Assembly (NCBI RefSeq): GCF_002742635.1
Contig: NZ_PEGF01000002.1
Span: 1,302,001 to 1,366,000 of the forward strand
DNA length: 64,000 bases
Direction of reading: 5' to 3'
Source: Caulobacter sp. X
GTDB taxonomy: Bacteria; Pseudomonadota; Alphaproteobacteria; Caulobacterales; Caulobacteraceae
The notes beneath the pieces were generated by a model. The model worked only from the letters and a program-made list of their open reading frames with translations, did not search any database and was not told where the DNA came from. This document shows, piece by piece, positions 29,369-38,019 of the stretch; position 1 is the first letter of the stretch; each line of letters starts with the position of its first letter. A program made the position numbers and the translations under genes.

Positions 29369-32061
29369 CCACGCCCTTCGCTTCCTGCATCGCTGACGCC
29401 CTGGCCAAGGGCGAGATCGACGAGGCCACGGCGGCCGAGACGCGCGAGGCCTACGACGCCGCGTTCGAGGCGGCGGGCGACCTGGGCGCCGTGGAGGCCG
29501 ACCGCCAGGCGGCGACCGTGGCCATGACGGCCCTGGGGCGCAAGGCCCAGCGCGAGAGGGTGCAGCGGGCGCTGATGATCCGCACGCGCCAGGCGGCGCT
29601 GAAAAACGCCAAGGCCTTCCTGGAAGATCGCGGCTACACCAAGGTTCGCCTGGATGCGGGCGGCGACGGTAAGCCCCCCAAGGGCGGCTGGACGTTCGGC
29701 GGCGAACCGCCCAAGGAGGGGCCGTACAGTCAGGGCGGCATGTTCGCCGACTGGCTGAAAGAGCTGGTCGACGGCTCGGGCGGCCTGGCGGGTGCGCCGG
29801 GACCGTCGATCAAGGGTCGATACCAGGCGATCATGGGCGGACTTCAGGCCATGATGGCCGACCTGGCCGAGGCTTTCGACAGCAACACCGGCCTGCCGTA
29901 CAAGGGCCGCGCCACCCTGGACAACCTGGTGCGCGAGGCGTTCGGCGAGGACACCGGCGACGAGGCGGCCAAGGCGCTGTCCAAGGCCTGGGGCGACACG
30001 GCCGAACATGCGCGCAAGCTGTTCAACGCGGCCGGCGGCGATATCGGCAAGCTGGAGCGCTGGGGCCTGCCGCAGACCCACGACGCTCTGGCCTTGAAGC
30101 GCGTGGGCAAGGAAGCGTGGGTCGAAAGCATCCTGCCGCGCCTGGACGCTGGCCGGATGATTGACACCGCCACCGACCTGCCGTTCGGGGAAAAGCGCCT
30201 GCGCGCCGTGCTGGGCGAGGTCTATCAGTCGATCGTCACCCTAGGCGCCGTCGATCGCGACATGGGCGAGAGCCTCGGCAAGGGCAAGCTGGCCAACCAG
30301 CGGGCCGAAAGCCGGTTCTTGGTGTTCAAGGACGCCGACAACTGGATGGCCTATCAGCGCGAGTTCGGCCGCGCCGACCCCTACGCGGCGATGATGCACC
30401 ATCTGGACGGCATGGCCCGCGACGTGGCGCGGATGCAGGTCCTGGGGCCGAACCCGGACCACCAGTTCGATTGGCTGGCGCGCGCGGCCCAGCGCATGGC
30501 CGATATCGAGAAGGGAGCGGGGCGCGCCCAGAACGGGATAAAGAACGCCAAGGGCGATATCGAAAGCGCCAAGACCATGTACCGCCTGTTCACGGGCGAG
30601 CTGGGCGGCCCATACGGCCCTGACAGCCACATCGCCCGCGTCGGCCAGATGACGCGCAGCGCCCTGTCGGGCATCCAGCTGGGCAGCGCCGTCGTCAACG
30701 ACCTGGTCAGCAACCCGGTGTTCGCGGCACAGACCAAGACCTATGCGGGCCTGTCGGCCATGCCCGACTTCCGCGCTTACTTCGCCCAGGCGACCAGCGC
30801 CGAAGCGCGCGCCGCCGCGCGGCGAACCGGGTTCATCGCCGATAACGCCCGGGCGCGATACAGCGACGCGGTGCAGCGGTTCCTGCGCGCGGACACTGTG
30901 GGCAGTAAGCTGTACGAGGGCGCCAACGCCTTCGCCCGGCTGTTGCCCAAGTGGGTCAACACGGCCGCGCTGCTGGACGCCAACATGACGGCCGCGCGCC
31001 GCGGCTTCCAAGACGAGTTCATGGGCCACGTGTTCGACAAGCGCGGCCTGTCGATCGCCCAGCTGGCCAAGTCGAAAGACGCCGAGGAGCGAGCCTTTGC
31101 CGCTCTCCTTCAGGCCCGTGGCTTCAGCGAGGCCGATTGGAAGATCATCGGCCAGGTCGAGCCCGAACGCTATGGCGAGGGCGTGGCCTTCGTCTCGCCC
31201 CAGGCCCTGGCCAAGGCCGGTCACGAGGAACTGGGCTGGCGCCTGGCCGAGATGATCGAGCGCGAGACCAGGAACGTGGTCCCTGAGCCCAGCCTGTGGG
31301 CGCAGGCCCAGCTGATGGACGAGAGCCGCCCCGGCACGATCTTCGGCGAGCTGCGCCGTAGCGCGATGAGCTATCGCAGTTTCACCGTCACCCAGACCTA
31401 TAACTGGAGCCGCGAGTTCATCATGCGCGCGGCTCAGGCGGGGCAGGACGCGCGGATCCCGTGGCATCTGCGCGCGGCGATGCAGGCCGCGCCCCTGATC
31501 CTGGGCGCGACGATCAGCGGCGCGCTGGGTGTCTGGATCAAGGACATGATCAAGGGCAACGATCCGCGCCCGGCCTGGAGCGATGATCCTGCCGACGAAG
31601 GCAAGACCGCGTACAAATTCTGGGCGGCGGCGGCGGCCCAGGGCGGCGGGCAAGGCATCCTGGGCGACTTCCTGTTCAGCGTGGAAGCGCGTAACGGCAA
31701 GTCGTCGGCCATGACGGCCTTCGGCCCAGCGTCGGGTTTCGTGTCCGATACCTTCGACCTGACCTGGGGCAATGTCGACCAGGCCATCAAGGGCGAAGAA
31801 ACCCACGCCGGCCGCGACCTGGCCAAGTACGTCGGGCGCTATAACCCGCTGGCCTCGCTGTGGTGGAGCCGCACGATCATGGACCGCGCGGTGATCGACC
31901 AGATGCAGCGCCTGATCGACCCCGAGGCCGACGAGGCGTTCCGACGCCAGCGCCAGCGTCTGGAGAAGGAATACGGCCAGACCCAGTGGTGGCCGCAAGG
32001 CCAGGCGCTCCCCGAACGCGCGCCCGACCTGACCACGGCGGCCGGCGGAAGCAAGCGCTAA
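29365..32061 (+). CDS. Largest internal virion (ejection) protein, 898 aa
   Basis: By order and size this is the gp16-like internal core protein. It begins with a charged helix (FASCIADALAKGEIDEATAAETREAYDAAFEAAG), has long helical Ala/Arg-rich regions, and one strongly hydrophobic glycine-rich segment near residue 710 (APLILGATISGALGVWI) that could insert into the inner membrane. No transglycosylase motif was seen; that function appears to sit in the GH108 protein two genes upstream. ATG overlaps the previous stop (ATGA). Confidence 0.75.
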   Translation: MTTPFASCIADALAKGEIDEATAAETREAYDAAFEAAGDLGAVEADRQAATVAMTALGRKAQRERVQRALMIRTRQAALKNAKAFLEDRGYTKVRLDAGGDGKPPKGGWTFGGEPPKEGPYSQGGMFADWLKELVDGSGGLAGAPGPSIKGRYQAIMGGLQAMMADLAEAFDSNTGLPYKGRATLDNLVREAFGEDTGDEAAKALSKAWGDTAEHARKLFNAAGGDIGKLERWGLPQTHDALALKRVGKEAWVESILPRLDAGRMIDTATDLPFGEKRLRAVLGEVYQSIVTLGAVDRDMGESLGKGKLANQRAESRFLVFKDADNWMAYQREFGRADPYAAMMHHLDGMARDVARMQVLGPNPDHQFDWLARAAQRMADIEKGAGRAQNGIKNAKGDIESAKTMYRLFTGELGGPYGPDSHIARVGQMTRSALSGIQLGSAVVNDLVSNPVFAAQTKTYAGLSAMPDFRAYFAQATSAEARAAARRTGFIADNARARYSDAVQRFLRADTVGSKLYEGANAFARLLPKWVNTAALLDANMTAARRGFQDEFMGHVFDKRGLSIAQLAKSKDAEERAFAALLQARGFSEADWKIIGQVEPERYGEGVAFVSPQALAKAGHEELGWRLAEMIERETRNVVPEPSLWAQAQLMDESRPGTIFGELRRSAMSYRSFTVTQTYNWSREFIMRAAQAGQDARIPWHLRAAMQAAPLILGATISGALGVWIKDMIKGNDPRPAWSDDPADEGKTAYKFWAAAAAQGGGQGILGDFLFSVEARNGKSSAMTAFGPASGFVSDTFDLTWGNVDQAIKGEETHAGRDLAKYVGRYNPLASLWWSRTIMDRAVIDQMQRLIDPEADEAFRRQRQRLEKEYGQTQWWPQGQALPERAPDLTTAAGGSKR

Positions 32062-32062
32062 C

Positions 32063-32074
32063 CTAACCCCCCCG
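32063..32074 (+). repeat. CTAACCCCCCCG element, copy 4
   Basis: Exact 12-mer directly after the stop of the 898-aa gene, followed by GCGCGCGCGCG and, 20 bp on, CTGACGGC. It is 52 bp before the GTG of the tail-fibre gene, further than in the other copies. Confidence 0.65.
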
Positions 32075-32126
32075 GCGCGCGCGCGAGGCGAACCTGACGG
32101 CTGAAGTCAGCTGCAGGGCTCGCGCC

Positions 32127-34607
32127 GTGACGATCAACGTCGAATATCCCGAGAGCGTCTATTATCCCACCGGCTCGACCCAAGGGCCGTTCGAGACGGT
32201 GTTCACGTTCGATGAACTGACCGACGTCCAGGTCATTATCCGTACCGACGACGTCGAAGGCGCGCCCCTGGCGATCGATACCGACTTTGGGCTGACGGCA
32301 ACGGATCCTCAGGTTGAAGGCGGCAGCGTTCTGTTGAGCGTAGGCGCCATCCCCGCGGGCGGTTGGGACCCGGCCCGCCATGCGCTGATCCTGCGGCGAG
32401 ATACGCCCCTGAACCAGAGCGTAGTTTTGGGCGGCACCCAAGCTTTGCGGCTCGATGCGCTGGAAGCCATGCTGGACCGGGTCGTGCGCCAGGGCCAAGA
32501 ACTGCGCCGCGATCTGGGCCGCACGGGTGGTGGCGGTGGCGGCGGCGGTGGCGGCGTGGGCGCGTTGCTCGCGGCGAACAATCTTTCCGATCTAGTCAGC
32601 AAGCCGGCCGCTCGCACGAACCTTGGCCTAGGCGCGGCGGCAACCCGTAATGTGGGCACGGCCGCCGGCACCGTTGCGGCCGGCGATGACCCGCGCTTCG
32701 CCGCCCAGCTGGGCGCGCCGGGCCTCGCGGACATCAACGACTATGTGTCGGAAGGCGACCTGACCTATGACGCGGCCTATGCCGCCTGCATGGCGGCCAA
32801 TGGCGTCGTCTATTTTCCGGCCAAGCCTCGGGCGATCACCGACGCCAACAACTACTACCGCTTCAACGCCACCTGCATGATCCAGCAGGGGCAGGCCGTG
32901 TTCGGTGACGGGCCGGGCATCAGCAAGGTGGTTCAGAATACCGCCAACGCCCACGTCTTCACCCTCGGGACGGATATCTACTGGTTCGCCCTGGAAGGCC
33001 TGACGATCGCCCACGATCCGCCGACCGCCGGCACGGGCTGTGGTCTCAAGCAAGGCCAGGGCGGTCACAACTGGGTCGATAACTGTCGCGTGCGCGATGT
33101 CTACGCCGTGGGCAACTATCGCGGTTTCGACCTCGGGATCCACTTCTCGGGCCGATACATAAACTGTCAGGCCAATGGCAACGCCCAAGAGGGTTTCCTG
33201 GCGACCACGACGGGCAATTCGATCGTTGGCACGACGGCCAACGGCGGCCCGCTGCAGATGATCTTCCAGGACTGCCAGGCCCAGGCCAACGGCTATGACG
33301 GCCTGTCCTATAAGGTCACGGGAACGGCCTTCGGCGGCTCGGGCTTGGGCTCGTCGCTGGGCACGATCCAGAATTTCACGACCTTCGTGAACGGCCACCA
33401 CGATATTTCGTGCATCGGGACGGCCGCGCACCCGCTGCACTCGATGCGGGTGATCGGCGGCTTCATGGGCGATGCGGTCGGCGCCGGCGTCTATATCGAT
33501 AGCTACGCCGAGAACCACATCATCGCGGCCGATTATATGGAGGGGATGGGGACCTATGGTGTCCACATCACCGCCAACAACAGGGACACGACCGTCCGGG
33601 GCGGTTTCATCACCGGCTCGTACTATGACGGCATCCTGTCGGCGGGCGCGGTCGGAACGAAGATCGAAGACCTCACGCTGCTGAACAATGGCCGGCGCGG
33701 CAGCGGCGGCGTTGGATATACCTGGGCCGGGGTCCGCATCGACGGCGGCGACGCCATGATCACCAACATCAAGGCCAAGGACACGGGCGCGGTCTATCAG
33801 ACCTATGGCGTGTCGATCACGGGCGACAGCGTCATCCTGTCGGGTTGCGATCTGCGCAACAATGTCACCGCTCCCGTCATCTGGGCGACGGGCCCCACCA
33901 ATTCCGTCGCGGCTGGTTGCCGTCCGTCTACGGTGAATACCGGCGGCGGCGCAGGAAATACGGTCACGGGAAATCTGACCGTCACCGGCAATATCACGGC
34001 CGGTGGGTCGATTACGGCCGCCACGGACCTGATCTCGAACGGGACGACGCACCTGAACGGCGCCGTCGCCGTGAATGGCGATATCAATATTCCGACCGGA
34101 GGCATCTACCTGACCGGCACCGCCGCGGGGCAGGGGGCGCTGGTCGCCACCAACTGCACCATCAACAAATCGCTCGGCGTCGGCACCGGCGCGACGGGTA
34201 CTGTTGGCCAGATCGCCACGACCACGCTGGTGGCGTCTTCGACCATCACCGCAAACAGCAGCATCGTGTCGTCGCTGGGCAATATCCAGGCTCCGAACGG
34301 ATCGCTCAGCGCTTCTAGCCTTTCGGTGACCAACAACATCTCGGCTGGCGGCAGCGTCACCGCCAGCGTCAATGTCCAAGCCGGGGTGGACCTGATCAGC
34401 CTGGGCACCCTGCATATCACCGGCCAGTCGGCGTTCGCCAACCACCTGAACATCACCGGCGCCGGGACCACGATCTACAACAATAACGGCAGCGTCGTGG
34501 TGCAGGACATCGCCTGCAGCCGCAGCCTGGGCGTCGGAACGGGCGCGAGCACTGTCACGGGCCGCATCGACGCGACCAGCATCTATCGCGCGGGGACGCC
34601 GCTATGA
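32127..34607 (+). CDS. Tail fibre/spike with T7 gp17-like N-terminus and beta-helix
   Basis: An 826-aa receptor-binding protein. Residues 1-130 resemble the T7 fibre attachment domain (NVEYPESVYYPTGSTQGPFETVF, VRQGQELRRDL). A run of ten glycines (about residues 134-143) links it to a phage-fibre motif, ANNLSDLVSKPAARTNLGLGAAAT. Residues about 220-620 look like a right-handed parallel beta-helix (repeated N/G-rich turns, pectate-lyase style). The C-terminal ~200 residues repeat a VTGNITAGGSITAATDL-like unit. Start is GTG. Its end overlaps the endolysin gene (ATGA). It likely determines host binding. Confidence 0.85.
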   Translation: MTINVEYPESVYYPTGSTQGPFETVFTFDELTDVQVIIRTDDVEGAPLAIDTDFGLTATDPQVEGGSVLLSVGAIPAGGWDPARHALILRRDTPLNQSVVLGGTQALRLDALEAMLDRVVRQGQELRRDLGRTGGGGGGGGGGVGALLAANNLSDLVSKPAARTNLGLGAAATRNVGTAAGTVAAGDDPRFAAQLGAPGLADINDYVSEGDLTYDAAYAACMAANGVVYFPAKPRAITDANNYYRFNATCMIQQGQAVFGDGPGISKVVQNTANAHVFTLGTDIYWFALEGLTIAHDPPTAGTGCGLKQGQGGHNWVDNCRVRDVYAVGNYRGFDLGIHFSGRYINCQANGNAQEGFLATTTGNSIVGTTANGGPLQMIFQDCQAQANGYDGLSYKVTGTAFGGSGLGSSLGTIQNFTTFVNGHHDISCIGTAAHPLHSMRVIGGFMGDAVGAGVYIDSYAENHIIAADYMEGMGTYGVHITANNRDTTVRGGFITGSYYDGILSAGAVGTKIEDLTLLNNGRRGSGGVGYTWAGVRIDGGDAMITNIKAKDTGAVYQTYGVSITGDSVILSGCDLRNNVTAPVIWATGPTNSVAAGCRPSTVNTGGGAGNTVTGNLTVTGNITAGGSITAATDLISNGTTHLNGAVAVNGDINIPTGGIYLTGTAAGQGALVATNCTINKSLGVGTGATGTVGQIATTTLVASSTITANSSIVSSLGNIQAPNGSLSASSLSVTNNISAGGSVTASVNVQAGVDLISLGTLHITGQSAFANHLNITGAGTTIYNNNGSVVVQDIACSRSLGVGTGASTVTGRIDATSIYRAGTPL

Positions 34608-35281
34608 GCAGCCAGATGGCGACCGTCACGGCGTTGCAGCTGCAACAGCTCAACCGACGCTGCGATTACCAGGCGCTGGCCAAGCCGCTCGCGGCGGCCT
34701 GCGCCAAGTACAAGATCGACACCGCGCGCCGAGTGCGCCACTTCGTGGCCCAGCTGTGCGTCGAGAGCGCGGGCCTGACGCGGTTCGAGGAGAACCTGAA
34801 CTACAGCGCCAAGCGCCTGACCGAAGTGTGGCCCAAGCGCTTCCCCAGTCTGGCCGCCGCCGCGCCCTTCGCCGGAAACCCGCAGGCCCTGGCCAACAAG
34901 ACCTATGGCGGCCGCGGCGGCAATACCGGCCCGAACGATGGGTGGCTGTATCGCGGGCGTGGTCCGCTCATGTCCACCTTCCACTGCAACTACGCCGAGG
35001 CCCAGGACCTGACTGGCCTGCCTCTTCTCGCCCATCCGGACCTTTTGCTGAAGCCCGAGGTCGGCTTCGACGTCGCCGGCGCCTTTTGGTGGTCGCGCGG
35101 CTGCAATGAGTTGGTCGACGAGGATCCGGGCGAAAAGCCGCTGGCAACGATCGAGGCGTCTATCCGCGCCAACGAGGAAGACGATCTCCGGGCCGCGCGC
35201 CTGAAGGTCAACGGCGGGCTGATCGGCCTGGACGATGCGCGAGCCTGGTTGATCAAGACCGGCTTTATCTGGAGGGACTGA
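34604..35281 (+). CDS. Endolysin, GH19 (chitinase-like) family
   Basis: A 225-aa lysozyme of the GH19 type. Signature blocks: RHFVAQLCVESAGLTRFEENLNYSAKRL, with the two catalytic glutamates in CVESAG and FEENLN, and GNTGPNDGWLYRGRG. In most relatives the last block continues I-QLTG--NY; here it reads PLMSTFHCNY. No signal peptide, so it should depend on the holin encoded next. ATG 34604 overlaps the end of the fibre gene. Confidence 0.87.
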   Translation: MSSQMATVTALQLQQLNRRCDYQALAKPLAAACAKYKIDTARRVRHFVAQLCVESAGLTRFEENLNYSAKRLTEVWPKRFPSLAAAAPFAGNPQALANKTYGGRGGNTGPNDGWLYRGRGPLMSTFHCNYAEAQDLTGLPLLAHPDLLLKPEVGFDVAGAFWWSRGCNELVDEDPGEKPLATIEASIRANEEDDLRAARLKVNGGLIGLDDARAWLIKTGFIWRD

Positions 35282-35282
35282 C

Positions 35283-35777
35283 GTGGCGGACCTGACCTCG
35301 ATCCTTGGCGGCGTCACCAGCGGCGGCCTTCTGGGCCTGGGCGGCAGCGTCGTGACCCAAGTGCTGACCTGGCGCCAGAAGAAGCAGGAAGCCAAAGACG
35401 CCCTAGACCGCGCGACGCTGGACTACGCGCACGAGAAGGACATGGCTGGCATCAACGGCGCGGCGGCCAGCCAGGCGGCCAATCAATCGTTCCTCTTCGG
35501 CCAAATGCAGGCGCAGTTCGCGGCCATGCAGGCCAGCATCGCCGATCAGACACAGCTGTCGGGCCATGTCAGCCAGTGGGTGGCGGACGTGTTGGCGCTG
35601 GTGCGTCCCGGCCTGACGCTGCTGCTGGTCTTGGCGGCATTGGTCATGGCGGTCGCGGCGGCGGCTCAGATCGCGCCTTCGGCCCTGGCGCCATTTCATG
35701 AATTTGCCTCCATGGCCAGCATGGCGGTGGCCTGGTGGTTCGGCGATCGCGCCGTGACCAAGGCGCGAGCGCAGTAG
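35283..35777 (+). CDS. Holin-like protein, 164 aa
   Basis: GTG 35283 lies one base after the endolysin stop. A glycine-rich N-terminus (ILGGVTSGGLLGLGGSVVTQVL) precedes a charged helix, and two hydrophobic segments follow at about residues 105-130 (LALVRPGLTLLLVLAALVMAVAAA) and 138-152 (FASMASMAVAWWFG). This is the outline of three-segment phage holins encoded beside endolysins. It would permeabilise the inner membrane at lysis. Confidence 0.78.
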   Translation: MADLTSILGGVTSGGLLGLGGSVVTQVLTWRQKKQEAKDALDRATLDYAHEKDMAGINGAAASQAANQSFLFGQMQAQFAAMQASIADQTQLSGHVSQWVADVLALVRPGLTLLLVLAALVMAVAAAAQIAPSALAPFHEFASMASMAVAWWFGDRAVTKARAQ

Positions 35778-35786
35778 GGGGATAAC

Positions 35787-36062
35787 TTGGGCGAGAGGCA
35801 GACCGTGGCAGGGGCTTACGCGAAAATCGAAGGGCACGAGGTATTGTGCGCCGAACGATACGCCAACATCCATTCCTCCCTGGAGCGGGTCGAAGGCGAG
35901 CAAAAGACAATCCGCAACGCGGCCTTCGCCCTGGTGGCGGCCATGGTCGGCTGGATGGCGGTCCAGATTTACGACAACATCAAGCCCAAGCCCGCGCCCG
36001 CCGCGACGGCCGTTGTCGTCAGTCAGCCGCCGGCAGCGCCCGAACCCGCCGCGCCCCGTTGA
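35787..36062 (+). CDS. XhlA-like small membrane protein of the lysis cassette
   Basis: A 91-aa protein starting at TTG 35787 with AGGGGGAT upstream. An amphipathic coiled coil (NIHSSLERVEGEQKTIRNA) precedes one membrane segment (about residues 45-62, AAFALVAAMVGWMAVQIY) and a Pro/Ala-rich tail, the layout of XhlA-type holin partners. It could also be a spanin-like component, but no lipobox is seen. It overlaps the convergent zinc-ribbon gene by 44 bp. Confidence 0.65.
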   Translation: MGERQTVAGAYAKIEGHEVLCAERYANIHSSLERVEGEQKTIRNAAFALVAAMVGWMAVQIYDNIKPKPAPAATAVVVSQPPAAPEPAAPR

Positions 36063-36348
36063 CGGTCTCGACTGTCCAACGCGCTAGGTAGTGGCTCATC
36101 CCCACGTGCATGGCTGACACGTGCGCGCCATCCGCCGGCCGGCCGCCGCATCGCGTCCTGCAGCGCAGGGCGCCGGACGCCAGAAGATCCATGATCGGGA
36201 CCGCGCCTAGCGGCCCGCCGGCCAGGCGCGACGGCCAGAGGCCGTAGGTGTAATTGCAGCCCGCGCACGAGACGTAAACGGACCAATTCAGGTCCGCGCA
36301 AACGCGCAGCGTGATGCGGTCATGACGGACGGGATTGGGGCGCTCCAC
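36019..36348 (-). CDS. Zinc-ribbon-like protein at the right prophage end
   Basis: A leftward gene of 109 aa starting at GTG 36348. It carries two Cys pairs: SCAGCNYTYGLWP (C-x2-C) and LRCRTRCGGRPAD (C-x3-C-G), separated by a hydrophobic helix (VPIMDLLASGA). This is the pattern of small alphaproteobacterial zinc-ribbon proteins. Upstream lies a perfect 20-bp palindrome, likely its operator. It is the only gene between the lysis cassette and the tRNA; as the last gene before the attachment site it may be a lysogenically expressed cargo gene. Confidence 0.6.
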   Translation of the reverse strand: MERPNPVRHDRITLRVCADLNWSVYVSCAGCNYTYGLWPSRLAGGPLGAVPIMDLLASGALRCRTRCGGRPADGAHVSAMHVGMSHYLARWTVETVNGARRVRALPAAD

Positions 36349-36390
36349 AGCCGTGAACGGAAATAGAACATTCGCGAGACTTGCAAGCGT

Positions 36391-36424
36391 AAACTCTCAC
36401 GTGAGAGTTTGATTAAACTCTCAC
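36391..36424. promoter_or_regulatory. Perfect 20-bp palindrome plus a third half-site
   Basis: AAACTCTCACGTGAGAGTTT (36391-36410) is a perfect dyad. Four bases later comes another half-site AAACTCTCAC (36415-36424). It lies 43 bp upstream of the zinc-ribbon gene and 57 bp from the tRNA 3' end. It may be an operator, or an arm-type/excisionase site of the attachment region. Confidence 0.65.
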
Positions 36425-36480
36425 GGCGGAGGGCGAGGCCGAAGCCTCATTCCGTTAAGTATTGAAATTATTGGAGATTT

Positions 36481-36556
<76 letters not shown>

Positions 36557-36640
36557 ATTCGACGATCCGAAGCACTTGCGAGCCCCGGCGGCGAGGCGCG
36601 GAACATACGCAATGATTTTGGGAGCGCAAGAGCTTTTTTC

Positions 36641-36988
36641 ATGGCGAGACGAGATATTATTGGAGCCGTGGATTTCGCTTACCTGGAAGGGTTCGCCGCG
36701 GGGGATTCCACGGTGATCGACGAGGTGCTGGCGCTGTTCCGCGAGCAGGCCGCGCTGTGGGCGCCGATGCTCGATCCTGGCCATCCCGGATGGAAGGATG
36801 CGGTCCATACGGTGAAGGGCGCCGCGCGCGGCGTGGGGGCCTTCGCGCTGGGCGATGTCTGCGAGCGTTGCGAAGCGGGGCAGGAGGGGCTGGACGCGGT
36901 CCGCACGGCCCTGGACGCGGCGCTGATGGATATCGCCGCCTACGCCCATGAACGCGCGCTGCGTTCCTTGAAGAGCTCGCCAACCTGA
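36641..36988 (+). CDS. Histidine phosphotransfer (HPt) domain protein
   Basis: A 115-aa single-domain HPt. The phosphorylatable histidine is His56 in AVHTVKGAARGVGAFALGDVCERCE, the classic H-x-hKG-s---g motif. HPt proteins relay phosphate between hybrid kinases and response regulators. I start at ATG 36641; upstream sequence in this frame runs through the tRNA gene and cannot be coding. It is divergent from tRNA-Lys and the first chromosomal gene after the prophage. Its partners are not visible here. Confidence 0.85.
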   Translation: MARRDIIGAVDFAYLEGFAAGDSTVIDEVLALFREQAALWAPMLDPGHPGWKDAVHTVKGAARGVGAFALGDVCERCEAGQEGLDAVRTALDAALMDIAAYAHERALRSLKSSPT

Positions 36989-37056
36989 CCCAGCTGTAAT
37001 TGGCGTCGTCGCCAAGGTCTGGCTAGAACGGCGGTCCAAGACACGAGGAGACGTTC

Positions 37057-37884
37057 ATGCCCCCCAGCCCCTGGAGCCATCAGCGCAGCGCCAGCGTCGC
37101 CGACGACATCGACTTCGAGATCAAGGGCGACGACCTGCAGTTCGTCGAGATCGAGCTCGATCCGGGCGAGAGCGCCGTGGCCGAGGCCGGCGCCTTCGTC
37201 TGGAAGGACGCCAGCGTGCAGATGACCACTGTCTTCGGCGACGGCTCGGGCGACCAGGGCGGCGGCTTCATGGGCAAGCTGCTGGGCGCGGGCAAGCGTC
37301 TGATCACCGGCGAGAGCCTGTTCACCACCGTCTTCACCCACACCGGCTCGGGCAAGGCGCGCGTGGCCTTCGCCTCGCCGACGCCGGGCTCGATCCTGCC
37401 GCTGAACCTGGGTGAGCTGGGCGGGACGCTGATCTGCCAGAAGGACAGCTTCCTGGCCGCCGCGCGCGGCGTTTCCATCGGCCTGCACTTCCAGCGCCGG
37501 GTCATGACCGGTCTGTTCGGCGGCGAGGGCTTCATCATGCAGCGCCTGGAAGGCGACGGCTGGGTGTTCGTCCAGATGGGCGGCGCCCTGGTCGAGCGCG
37601 AGCTGGCGCCGGGCGAGGAGCTGCACATCGATACGGGGTGCCTGGCCGCCTATACGCCGGGCGTCGACTTCGACCTGGTCATGGCCGGCGGCGTGAAGAG
37701 CGTGCTGTTCGGCGGCGAGGGCCTGTTCTTCGCCCGCCTGCGCGGTCCGGGGAAGGTCTGGATCCAGTCGCTGCCGTTCGCGCGCCTCGCCGGCCGCATG
37801 CTGCAGGCGGCCAACCACCAGGGCGGCAACCAGGGCGAAGGCTCGATCCTGGGCGGCCTGGGCCGGATGATCGACGGGAATTGA
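37057..37884 (+). CDS. TIGR00266/AIM24-family protein
   Basis: A 275-aa beta-rich protein of the AIM24/TIGR00266 family: LQFVEIELDPGESAVAEAGAFVW near the start, LLGAGKRLITGESLFTTVFTH, ICQKDSFLAAARGVSIGLHFQ, and GLFGGEGFIMQRLEGDGWVF. Family function is unclear (related to tryptophan RNA-binding attenuator-like folds and mitochondrial AIM24). Starts at ATG with GGAGACG upstream. The C-terminus has a Gly/Gln-rich tail. Confidence 0.85.
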   Translation: MPPSPWSHQRSASVADDIDFEIKGDDLQFVEIELDPGESAVAEAGAFVWKDASVQMTTVFGDGSGDQGGGFMGKLLGAGKRLITGESLFTTVFTHTGSGKARVAFASPTPGSILPLNLGELGGTLICQKDSFLAAARGVSIGLHFQRRVMTGLFGGEGFIMQRLEGDGWVFVQMGGALVERELAPGEELHIDTGCLAAYTPGVDFDLVMAGGVKSVLFGGEGLFFARLRGPGKVWIQSLPFARLAGRMLQAANHQGGNQGEGSILGGLGRMIDGN

Positions 37885-37892
37885 TGAAGCGT

Positions 37893-38013
37893 CCTTCTCC
37901 CCTTGCGGGAGAAGGTGTCGCCCCGCCGGGGCGACGGATGAGGGGTTTCTCGGCGTCGCCGCGCGACCCCTCACCCGACCCTTCGGGCCACCCTCTCCCG
38001 CAAGGGGAGAGGG
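37893..38013. repeat. Palindromic intergenic repeat
   Basis: CCTTCTCCCCTTGCGGGAGAAGG at the left and CCCTCTCCCGCAAGGGGAGAGGG at the right are each palindromic and related to each other, enclosing GTCGCCCCGCCGGGGCGAC. This is the type of REP-like element scattered between Caulobacter genes. It lies between convergent genes, where it may also terminate transcription. Confidence 0.75.
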
Positions 38014-38019
38014 AAGGGC

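Larger units (their letters stand above)
1..36480. mobile_element. Podovirus-type prophage, left end outside the window
   Basis: A continuous block of phage genes with immunity, replication, packaging, head, tail, internal virion and lysis modules. The morphogenesis order (portal, scaffold, capsid, tail tube, nozzle, internal proteins, fibre, endolysin, holin) is that of T7/BPP-1-like podoviruses, but no phage RNA polymerase is visible. The right end abuts the 3' CCA of a tRNA-Lys gene, a classic tyrosine-recombinase target; everything beyond is ordinary chromosomal metabolism. The left attachment site is not in the window. All major virion genes are open, so the prophage may be intact. The exact right boundary inside the tRNA 3' half is inferred. 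Confidence 0.93.

Noticed and set aside
12299..34607. A diversity-generating retroelement, as in BPP-1
   Set aside because: The virion genes resemble BPP-1, but no reverse transcriptase or template/variable repeat pair was seen near the tail fibre or SGNH genes.
1..36480. A T7-like RNA polymerase gene
   Set aside because: No long gene with polymerase motifs exists in the prophage portion visible; it could only lie beyond the left edge.
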